From the NCBI GenBank assembly GCA_904420125.1, contig CAJFUK010000031.1, forward strand, positions 1-64,000: a stretch of 64,000 nucleotides of DNA, written 5' to 3'. The translations under genes were made by a program, and so were the position numbers. Positions 58,301-64,000 of this stretch are shown piece after piece. Source of the DNA: Candidatus Falkowella caecavicola (GTDB lineage: Bacteria; Bacillota; Clostridia; Oscillospirales; Ruminococcaceae). The stretch's first letter is position 1. Each line of letters opens with the position of its first letter. Below the pieces are notes generated by a model that was given only the letters and a program-made list of their open reading frames with translations, did no database searches and was not told the origin of the DNA.

Positions 58301-59317
58301 ATGGCAGGATTGGATATCGGACTGGATTTAGGGACTACGTCCATTATGATTTATATGAGCAATAAAGGGGTCGTACTGGAAGAGCCGTCTGTTGTTGCGA
58401 TTAATAAACGCACCAACGCAGTTTTGGCAGTCGGCACAGAAGCCTATCGCATGTTGGGACGTACACCGGATTATATTATGGCGGAAGCGCCTTTAAAAAA
58501 CGGGGTCATCTCCGATCACCATTTAACCGGGCTGATGATCCGTGAGTTTCTGCGGCGGGTTTCAGCAAATCTGATGATTAAGCCGCGCGTCGCAATTTGT
58601 ATTCCTTCCAGTATTACGGATATTGAATCCCGCGCTGTCATTGACGTCGCTGTCAATTCTGGTGCACGGCGGGTCTATCTGATCGAAGAACCGATTGCCG
58701 CTGCAATTGGTGCGGGCATTGATATTACCGCGCCCAACGGTCATCTGATTGTCGATATCGGCGGTGGAACCACCGATATCGCCGTGATCTCGCTCAATGG
58801 AATCGTGACAAAGGACTCGATCAAAATTGCCGGAAATTGCATGAATGAAGCGATTGTCAAATATATGTCTACAGCCCACAAATTATTGGTAGGTGAAAAA
58901 ACAGCAGAACAGGTAAAAATCCAGATTGGCACCGTATTCTCGCCTTCCGCGGACAAACGAGTCACCGTCAAGGGTCGTAATCTGATGACCGGCCTTCCGG
59001 AATTTATCGAAGTGACCCAGGAAGAGCTGTATCCGGTGTTGCTGTCCTTTGCCATGCAGATTGTGCATGCGGTTCGCGCAGTGTTGGAAAAAACACCGCC
59101 GGAACTGGTGGGAGATATTTATTCCAACGGATTGCTGTTAACCGGCGGCGGTTCTCTGCTGAACGGACTGGATTCGCTCTTGGCGGCAGAAACCGGCGTA
59201 CATGTACGCCATGCGGAAAACCCGCTGCACTGCGTTGCCATTGGTACAGGGCGGGTCTTTGAACATCTGCATGAAATCAGAGATGGATTTTCAAACGCCG
59301 CAACTTATAAACATTAA
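58301..59317 (+). CDS. MreB/Mbl family actin-like cell shape protein
   Basis: A 338-residue bacterial actin. The phosphate 1 loop is GLDLGTTSIMIYMSNKG, phosphate 2 region LIVDIGGGTTDIAVIS at about 150, adenosine loop LLTGGGSLLNGLDSLL, and IEEPIAAAIGAGIDI in the connecting helix. It polymerises under the membrane to direct wall growth. No mreC/mreD follows, so it is a stand-alone Mbl- or MreBH-like paralogue; the three cannot be told apart here. AGGAGG lies 10 bases before the ATG. Confidence 0.93.
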   Translation: MAGLDIGLDLGTTSIMIYMSNKGVVLEEPSVVAINKRTNAVLAVGTEAYRMLGRTPDYIMAEAPLKNGVISDHHLTGLMIREFLRRVSANLMIKPRVAICIPSSITDIESRAVIDVAVNSGARRVYLIEEPIAAAIGAGIDITAPNGHLIVDIGGGTTDIAVISLNGIVTKDSIKIAGNCMNEAIVKYMSTAHKLLVGEKTAEQVKIQIGTVFSPSADKRVTVKGRNLMTGLPEFIEVTQEELYPVLLSFAMQIVHAVRAVLEKTPPELVGDIYSNGLLLTGGGSLLNGLDSLLAAETGVHVRHAENPLHCVAIGTGRVFEHLHEIRDGFSNAATYKH

Positions 59318-59376
59318 TTTTTTAACTGTCAAAGGCCGCTGATCTGTTTCCGAATCCATCTGTTCATATCATTTGA

Positions 59377-60522
59377 TTAATCTTTTCCCTGTAAAATCGG
59401 CTCCAGAAATGCTGTAAGCATTTCTGCGGCCTGCATCTGTTCGGCTGCATTGGGATGCCAGTGACCGCCGCCCCGGCTCTCTGGAAGCACCAGAGTGTAA
59501 TATCCCGCTTCTTCACCGCCCAGTTCCGCAAACACAGACTCTACCTCGGCGATAAAGTTTGTGCCCATCATCCCTGAGACCCAAACAATGGCCGCATCCG
59601 GATTCTTTTCACGGATTAAAGCTACATATGATGCCGCCGCCGTACGGAAGTCCTCTGCCGACACCTGGTTGACCTGGTCATTGGTCCCTAAATTCACAAC
59701 AACAACATCAGCCTGACGTTCAAATCCCCATTCTTCCTGATTATTCCGATAATAGCTGGTATAGGGATAGAGCATAGGCGAGCTAGGATCACCGGTCGCT
59801 ACACTGATTCCGCTGATTGCCAGAATCGAATAATCCGCGCCGAGTTTTTCTGCTGTGAGATAAGCATATGCCTGCGTACCGTCTTCCCATAAGGTAGTCC
59901 CTTCATCGTTGTTGCCCGTTACCTGTACGTTAAGCAAATCGCCGTAGCCGGCAGTAATGGAATCTCCCAAAAACTCAATATAATACCGGTTATTTTTGGG
60001 ACGGAAGAGCAGCTTTCCGTTGAGATCGAGGGATACAAAAGTCATTGGCTGGAACATCCCTTCACTCTGCCGCAGCACCTTAATGGTATGCCGGCCGGCC
60101 GGAAGATCTTCGGCAAGCACCAATTCATTTAAAATGTCACTGCCGTCTGCCAGCAACCGCTTTTCCGAACGCACGCCATCGATCCAAACCGTCAGATAGA
60201 TATCACCCCGATTGGGCACCATAGCCTTCAGGACAATATCTCCCTTACAGTCTGCGATAAACTCAATGCCAGCCGCTGTCCAGTCTACACAGAGGCCATA
60301 GATCTCATCCGATACCGTGCGTCCCTGTACCTTACAGTACGGACCAAGGTCCAGAAACGAATGGGTAGCAGGCGCATAAAATGCCTCATCATCCGCAAAA
60401 CGGTCTGTTTTATTTCCCGCTATCTGTCCTAACGGTTGTGCTGATAACGTGCTGGTACAGCCCATCAGCCCAGCCGAGAGCAGAATACCTGCTGATATCA
60501 GGCAGGAAATCCTCTTTTTCAT
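59377..60522 (-). CDS. Secreted SGNH-hydrolase lipoprotein, CE2-like carbohydrate esterase
   Basis: A 381-residue secreted esterase. Residues 1-22 are a lipoprotein signal (KKRISCLISAGILLSAGLMG then Cys22). An N-terminal beta-sandwich (about 50-170) precedes the SGNH domain. The catalytic Ser is in EFLGDSITAGYG (block I), NLGTNDQ is block III and HWHPNAAEQM carries the Asp/His block V. This two-domain design is that of family CE2 acetyl-xylan/glucomannan esterases, so de-acetylation of plant or wall glycans is likely. It is monocistronic. GAGGAGGG precedes the ATG at 60522. Confidence 0.88.
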   Translation of the reverse strand: MKKRISCLISAGILLSAGLMGCTSTLSAQPLGQIAGNKTDRFADDEAFYAPATHSFLDLGPYCKVQGRTVSDEIYGLCVDWTAAGIEFIADCKGDIVLKAMVPNRGDIYLTVWIDGVRSEKRLLADGSDILNELVLAEDLPAGRHTIKVLRQSEGMFQPMTFVSLDLNGKLLFRPKNNRYYIEFLGDSITAGYGDLLNVQVTGNNDEGTTLWEDGTQAYAYLTAEKLGADYSILAISGISVATGDPSSPMLYPYTSYYRNNQEEWGFERQADVVVVNLGTNDQVNQVSAEDFRTAAASYVALIREKNPDAAIVWVSGMMGTNFIAEVESVFAELGGEEAGYYTLVLPESRGGGHWHPNAAEQMQAAEMLTAFLEPILQGKD

Positions 60523-60595
60523 GAATATACCCTCCTCGTTCTTGTTATTCATCCGGCCCCGCCAGGGAATACTCTGTCAGACTGCCTGATGCAGA

Positions 60596-61276
60596 TTATC
60601 CCCTCTCCCTTCTGCTTTCAACCAGCAGAAGAAATTCATACAGCGGTTTTAACAGCAGAAAGTCTTCTGCAAGTTTGGCGGCCAGTTGGTCTGAAAACAA
60701 CAGCCCAAAATCCTGGCTGTCCCGATTAAACCCAATATTTTTCCGATCCAGCCATTGACGGATATTTTCCGGGTATTCCGGATAGCGGCTCCTCTTATAA
60801 CAATCCCCATCCAGCTCAAATACAGACTGTCTTTCATATGCCCGCAGTGCCTCCTGAAAAGGAGGTTCTTTTCGTAGAATCATTTCTCTGAGACAGGCCA
60901 TGGTATCAGCAGAAGCCTGGTAATATCCACATCCATAACTGAATCCCTGCTGAGAAAAGTCAAAATAAAAGCCCGGAAGGCCCTCATATAATTTTTTGTC
61001 CCGTATAAAAATCAGCCACATATTATCCCGATACAGCGACTTATCTTTGGAATAACGGGTGTCCCGATAAATTCTGGAGATTGAGCGGGTCACCTTGGGC
61101 TCAATGATCAATTTCGGATCAATCTGCTGCATCACCGGCTGCAGTGCGCATACCAAATCCTCCAGCGGATGAAGAACCAGTTCCTCATAGGCCGTTTTGT
61201 GCGCATGAAACCATTCCTTGCTGTTCTGTAGTCTGTTTTCAAACAAAAAATCCAGGGTTTGGGGCGTAATTGCCAT
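60596..61276 (-). CDS. DUF2461 domain protein
   Basis: A 226-residue cytoplasmic protein with the DUF2461 pattern: N-terminal ENRLQNSKEWFHAHKTAYEE, the central ISRIYRDTRYSKDKSLYRDN, and GFYFDFSQQGFSYGCGYYQA. No enzymatic role has been established for this family. The start was taken as ATG at 61276, with AAAGGA 8 bases upstream, in preference to the one at 61282. It is monocistronic, between the esterase and the spore coat genes. Confidence 0.9.
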   Translation of the reverse strand: MAITPQTLDFLFENRLQNSKEWFHAHKTAYEELVLHPLEDLVCALQPVMQQIDPKLIIEPKVTRSISRIYRDTRYSKDKSLYRDNMWLIFIRDKKLYEGLPGFYFDFSQQGFSYGCGYYQASADTMACLREMILRKEPPFQEALRAYERQSVFELDGDCYKRSRYPEYPENIRQWLDRKNIGFNRDSQDFGLLFSDQLAAKLAEDFLLLKPLYEFLLLVESRRERG

Positions 61277-61408
61277 ATCCATAGTCCTTTCTGCCATTTG
61301 ATGATCAAATTATAGCACACAAGAAGCAACAATGGAATAGCTCATTTGTATAAATATGCAGGCCAGTACGAATAATAACTGAGAAATCATTGAAAGGAGT
61401 GTCATAGG

Positions 61409-61594
61409 ATGGCGAACCTGACTACAAAAGAATTATCGGCAATTGATGACCAGCTTTCCCTGGAAGAAACCATGATCAAAAAGTATAAAATGTTTTCTCA
61501 GTCCTGTACCGATCCCCAGTTGAAGACCAAATGCGAGCAGATTGCTGCAAAACATCAGGAACATTATACCCGTCTTTTAAATCAGTTGAATTAG
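61409..61594 (+). CDS. Small spore coat-like protein (CotF-related)
   Basis: A 61-residue helical protein related to the N-terminal half of CotF/coat proteins with a ferritin-like antiparallel pair: ANLTTKELSAIDDQLSLEET, MIKKYKMFSQSC, and AAKHQEHYTRLLNQL. It begins with AAAGGAG 8 bases before the ATG. The next gene, 12 bases on, is a longer member of the same family, so the two form a sporulation operon. It is an indicator that the organism forms spores. Confidence 0.82.
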   Translation: MANLTTKELSAIDDQLSLEETMIKKYKMFSQSCTDPQLKTKCEQIAAKHQEHYTRLLNQLN

Positions 61595-61605
61595 GAGGGA
61601 TCCAA

Positions 61606-61890
61606 ATGCAGATTCAAACCGGTAATCAGCAGTTTGATGATAAGGCCATGATGCAGGACGCATTGATGTCTCAGAAATTTTTGACAGACGATTACAATAC
61701 CTACGCCAATGAGTGTGCGTCTCCGCAGGTCAAGGAACAATTTATGAGCATTTTAAATGAAGAGCATCAGATCCAGGCAGAGATCTTTCAGGAAATGCAA
61801 AAACGCGGATGGTATCCGGTTAAACCGGCGGACCAGCTTCAAATTGACCAGACTAAAAATAAATATATCAATCAGAATCCAAGCTATTAA
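61606..61890 (+). CDS. CotF-like spore coat protein
   Basis: A 94-residue protein of the CotF family. Sequence DDKAMMQDALMSQKFLTDDY then NTYANECASPQVKEQFMSIL, the four-helix unit seen in spore coat F proteins, and a Gly/Trp/Pro-containing tail RGWYPVKPADQLQ. The ATG at 61606 has TAGGAGGG 6-7 bases upstream. It lies in the operon after the smaller coat-like gene. Repeat copy B begins 86 bases after the stop codon. Confidence 0.9.
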   Translation: MQIQTGNQQFDDKAMMQDALMSQKFLTDDYNTYANECASPQVKEQFMSILNEEHQIQAEIFQEMQKRGWYPVKPADQLQIDQTKNKYINQNPSY

Positions 61891-61975
61891 CCCGTACACA
61901 AACACATCCTGCCATACCAATAAAACCTTGTCGTCATGCTGAAATGCAGAGGTAAAAACCAAAAGTTCAATCCAT

Positions 61976-62162
61976 CAGACTGTCGAAAAAGTATGAATAA
62001 GAGTGAAAGCAGTCACGCAGATGGACATGTGCTGCCTGCGTGACTGCTAAAAAGAAAACCAGCGGCAAACGTTGCACCGCTGGTTTTTTGCTTGAAAAAA
62101 GGGGCGTTGGAGGAAAAATGCAGAACAGGGGTTGACCGCAGTCATTGCGTTTTTCCTCCGGG
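61976..62162 (+). repeat. Interspersed structured repeat, copy B
   Basis: Shares the start CAGACTGTCGAAAAAGTAT, AAAAGAAAACCAGCGG, CCGCTGGTTTT, AATGCAGAACAGGG, TTGACCGCAG and TCCTCCG with copy A (46372-46606). Hairpins are clearer here: GCAGTCACGCAG/CTGCGTGACTGC; AAAACCAGCGG/CCGCTGGTTTT (62055-62065, 62077-62087) with TT behind, like a terminator; and a 13-bp stem 62109-62121 with 62147-62159 closing a 25-base loop (the conserved GAACAGGG...TTGACCGCAG). Again it stands behind a gene end. Confidence 0.75.
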
Positions 62163-62211
62163 AGAGTTGTCAACATGCCGTTCATACCGTTCATACCGAT
62201 GCACTTGGGTA

Positions 62212-63000
62212 CTACTCATTGGAGAATAATCTCCTGAACAATTCTTTTCTATTGTTAATAAACATCTCAGTGACCTGGTAACTGTCTGTTTCTTCATACT
62301 CACACGCATGTATGAAGCCATGATCAAAAGTGAAAATTTCCGCTTCCGGGATTCCCAATAGAATGGGAGAATGTGTGGCTATGATAAATTGAGAACCTTT
62401 CTTTGCATACTCGTATATTTCCATCAAAAGCGTTAATTGCCTTTGACAGGACAGGGCTGCTTCCGGCTCGTCAAATAAATATATACCGTTCGGTTTCAAG
62501 TGGTTTTGCGCGATAGATAGAAAACTTTCACCATGTGATTTTTCATGATATTTATTGGACGGATGGTTGATATCCGCATATTCTTCCTCTTTTGTAGCGA
62601 CATTATAAAAACTTTCCGCTCGAAGGAAATATCCCCAGTCTGCTTTGCGATAGCCTTTGGATAGGATGATGAATTGATATAAATCCGAATGTGAATCATA
62701 CGTTGAAAAATGATAATTTTTAGTCCCACCTTCTGGATTGAACCCGTATGATATGGCTATTGCTTCCAGTAAAGTGGATTTTCCACTCCCATTGTCTCCT
62801 ACAAAAAAAGTAATCGGTTTGGAAAACTCCAGCTTCTCTAATCCTTGGATTGCTTCAATCTTCCACAAATAACTATCTGGATCTATTTTGTTCCAATCAA
62901 CCGATATACTTTGAATAAAGAGGTTGTTCACATTCGTCACGCTCCCATTTTCTTGGTGAGACCCATACCGGATTTCTTTAAACGTTTTTCTGTATCCCAT
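62212..63000 (-). CDS. Stand-alone AAA ATPase (COG3910 type)
   Basis: A 262-residue ABC-class ATPase of the RecF/OLD-like predicted ATPase group. Walker A is FFVGDNGSGKSTLLEAIAIS, the signature SHGESFLSIAQ, Walker B GIYLFDEPEAALS and the H-loop ATHSPILLG. It lacks a nuclease domain and a membrane part. Related proteins serve as energising subunits in defence or repair systems, but no partner gene is adjacent, so its role is unknown. The stop is behind repeat copy B. The ribosome binding site is weak. Confidence 0.88.
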   Translation of the reverse strand: MGYRKTFKEIRYGSHQENGSVTNVNNLFIQSISVDWNKIDPDSYLWKIEAIQGLEKLEFSKPITFFVGDNGSGKSTLLEAIAISYGFNPEGGTKNYHFSTYDSHSDLYQFIILSKGYRKADWGYFLRAESFYNVATKEEEYADINHPSNKYHEKSHGESFLSIAQNHLKPNGIYLFDEPEAALSCQRQLTLLMEIYEYAKKGSQFIIATHSPILLGIPEAEIFTFDHGFIHACEYEETDSYQVTEMFINNRKELFRRLFSNE

Positions 63001-63054
63001 CTTGAGATTTAATATTTTACCATAAAATCACTCATGACCGCAATGAAATTAAAA

Positions 63055-63077
63055 AGGGCCGTTTTAAGCCTGGCCCT
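63055..63077 (-). terminator. Terminator behind the small ORF and WG-repeat gene
   Basis: A 6-bp stem AGGGCC/GGCCCT (63055-63060 with 63072-63077), 11-base loop, then TTTTTAATTTC on the minus strand. It lies 54 bases after the 88-residue ORF. Confidence 0.55.
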
Positions 63078-63130
63078 GCTTTACATATATACCCTTTCTC
63101 CTCAATACCACTTTCACCACATCGAATACT

Positions 63131-63397
63131 TTACGGCGTTCCTTCAGATAAGCCTCCCGTCCAGCCTTTGTCTTGTAATTGTGCCAGAATGCTTTCTTTT
63201 TCTTTACTATATTCCTTTTCTCCTGTTAATCTGTCTGCTTCTATCTGATCCGACAGATAGAAGCAGACACCATAATATGAGCCCACCAAAGGAGCAGACA
63301 TACCGTCCACTCCTTTGGTGGGATTTAATTTTCCAAAAAGTTCACCTGTTACAAGTGATAAAGATGCGGTTAATGTGATCAGACCCATATACTCCAT
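63131..63397 (-). CDS. Hypothetical small protein downstream of the WG-repeat gene
   Basis: An 88-residue ORF 37 bases after the WG-repeat gene and before a terminator. AGAGGG is 4-5 bases before the ATG. A hydrophobic helix is at residues 4-22 (MGLITLTASLSLVTGELFG), and the rest is acidic with basic ends (EADRLTGEKEYSKEKESIL). No family is recognised. Two strong inverted repeats lie within it (63232-63269, 63282-63322), unusual for coding DNA. Probably real, but unproven. Confidence 0.45.
   Translation of the reverse strand: MEYMGLITLTASLSLVTGELFGKLNPTKGVDGMSAPLVGSYYGVCFYLSDQIEADRLTGEKEYSKEKESILAQLQDKGWTGGLSEGTP
63232..63269. repeat. 16-bp perfect inverted repeat in the small ORF
   Basis: Arms 63232-63247 and 63254-63269 are perfectly complementary, with a 6-base loop. 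It is much longer than expected by chance for a coding segment. Confidence 0.7.
63282..63322 (+). repeat. 13-bp inverted repeat with T-rich flank in the small ORF
   Basis: CCCACCAAAGGAG (63282-63294) and its complement (63310-63322) with a 15-base loop, then ATTTAATTTT on the plus strand, giving it the look of a plus-strand terminator inside a minus-strand ORF. Confidence 0.6.
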
Positions 63398-63434
63398 ACA
63401 GACCCTCTATACTTATACTCATCCGGTCAGTCCC

Positions 63435-64000
63435 CTACTGACCTATCTTCCTCCATTGATGTACCATTTCCCCGCTGGTATTGATATACCCGCAGATCGT
63501 CGATCCTTCTTCTTCTATTTCCACGCTTGCCAGTCCATCATAAAATGTGTCTGCCGCTGTAAACTGTGCTGGGATCACCCATTCCCCTTTGCTGTTCATA
63601 TAGCCGCTTAAACCATGGACGTCATGTACCGCTATCAGCCCATCACTGAAGCTCGTGGAAGGATAACTGCCCTGTTCCAGCACGGCCGTGGTCTTTCCTT
63701 CTGCATCGATGAACGACCACACCCCGTTACTTTTTACCACCGCATACCCTTCAGAATAATCCCCCGCCGAATCATATTGCGGTTCTATCAGCCAGTCCCC
63801 CTTCACATCCATGTATCCGTACTTTTCTTTGTCCAGCACCACGGCTGCTCCTTCATGAAACCGGGAGACATACTCATATTTGGCAGGAATCACGGTTTGC
63901 CCTTTCCGGTTGATAAATCCATATTTCCTGTTGATCGTTGTCGCCGCGTTGATATATACCTTTCCATAGTCAAATATAGCCTGATTAATCAGGTTATATT
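63435..64000 (-). CDS. WG-repeat protein (truncated by the window edge)
   Basis: The frame is open to the window end, with no start. At least four WG-type repeats of about 30-40 residues are visible: YGFINRKGQTVIPAKYEYVS, KYGYMDVKGDWLIEPQYDSA, VWSFIDAEGKTTAVL, LSGYMNSKGEWVIPAQFTAA and CGYINTSGEM. Each has the G-F/Y-I/M-x-x-x-G-x-x-V-I-P pattern. WG repeats form a beta-sheet scaffold for binding, often on secreted or membrane proteins. The N-terminus, which would show a signal or enzymatic domain, is beyond the window. Confidence 0.85.
   Translation of the reverse strand, partial: YNLINQAIFDYGKVYINAATTINRKYGFINRKGQTVIPAKYEYVSRFHEGAAVVLDKEKYGYMDVKGDWLIEPQYDSAGDYSEGYAVVKSNGVWSFIDAEGKTTAVLEQGSYPSTSFSDGLIAVHDVHGLSGYMNSKGEWVIPAQFTAADTFYDGLASVEIEEEGSTICGYINTSGEMVHQWRKIGQ

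Noticed and set aside
61409-61890. Rubrerythrin or ferritin function for the two small helical proteins
   Set aside because: The ExxH metal-binding pairs of ferritin-like di-iron proteins are absent; the sequences match CotF-type coat proteins.
1-64000. CRISPR arrays
   Set aside because: I saw no series of regularly spaced 24-40 base direct repeats; the only repeated units are the 11-bp Pho boxes and the two-copy hairpin repeat.
1-64000. tRNA and rRNA genes
   Set aside because: I looked for the T-loop GGTTCGAATC/GGTTCAAATC and acceptor-stem pairs and for conserved 16S/23S blocks and found no convincing one. A tRNA scan would settle this.
1-64000. Riboswitches or T-boxes in long leaders (9834-9990, 27362-27500, 44213-44495)
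   Set aside because: The leaders contain hairpins, but no T-box sequence or known aptamer core could be recognised by eye.

Overview
The window (about 50% GC over most of its length) reads as chromosomal DNA from a spore-forming anaerobic Firmicute of class Clostridia, probably a gut species. The grounds are GGAGG-type ribosome binding sites, CotF-like spore coat genes, uxaC/kdgK/eda uronate catabolism, the oxygen-sensitive Ior/PaaK ketoacid enzymes, a DivIVA-like coiled-coil protein, CdaA/CdaR and a GGGtGRT/NifU-like pair. The genus is not certain from sequence alone.

Region 1 (1-2.9 kb) is AT-richer and looks acquired: a 5'-truncated TetR regulator, a membrane protein, an alpha/beta hydrolase and a cysteine-rich KTR protein whose stop codon has been lost through a 2-bp insertion, then an unrecognised ORF. 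Region 2 (3.0-10 kb, minus strand) holds hexuronate catabolism (uxaC, then eda fused to a VOC domain, then kdgK, with a clear promoter and palindromic operator), plus a nitroreductase, a class 3 aldehyde dehydrogenase and a PflX-like radical SAM protein. Between 10.0 and 10.45 kb lies the decayed C-terminal tail of a GGGtGRT gene.

Region 3 (10.4-24.1 kb, minus strand) is the centrepiece: an apparently single 16-gene phosphonate operon, phnW-phnX-phnD-phnC-phnE-phnE-phnG-phnH-phnI-phnJ-phnK-phnM-phnL-PHP phosphodiesterase-hexapeptide transferase-phosphonoacetaldehyde-type reductase. It combines import, the 2-aminoethylphosphonate hydrolytic route (PhnW/PhnX) and the broad C-P lyase route. The 750-bp leader (24.08-24.83 kb) carries three arrays of 11-bp-spaced TTTACA/TTAACG repeats, which look like Pho boxes, on both strands, with two terminator-like hairpins. 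Some of the transcripts they drive may be short RNAs or a small protein.

Region 4 (24.8-33.5 kb) has a flavodoxin-domain protein, the GGGtGRT/NifU-like pair, an MGMT-like protein, a polar amino-acid ABC transporter, a DUF4180 protein, a MATE transporter pseudogene, an orphan fumarase-type beta subunit and a DivIVA-like protein. Region 5 (33.5-48 kb) has a HAD phosphatase/IlvD-family pair, an AAC(6')-like acetyltransferase, the NAD(P)HX repair enzyme, a thioesterase, a phosphoesterase, a large FAD dehydrogenase, cdaA-cdaR (cyclic di-AMP), a diacylglycerol kinase-like gene, a cyclase-fold protein and a PepV-like dipeptidase. Region 6 (48-54 kb) is an aromatic/2-ketoacid cluster, paaK-iorA-iorB-paaK plus an ACT protein. 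Region 7 (54-64 kb) has recD2, comF, an mreB/mbl homologue, a CE2-like esterase, two CotF-like spore proteins, an AAA ATPase and a truncated WG-repeat gene.

Two copies of an undocumented-looking repeat with three hairpins (46.37-46.6 kb and 61.98-62.16 kb) lie directly behind gene ends. The best candidates for something new are this repeat/RNA family, the multi-promoter Pho-box leader of the phosphonate operon, and the GGGtGRT gene plus its decayed second copy.
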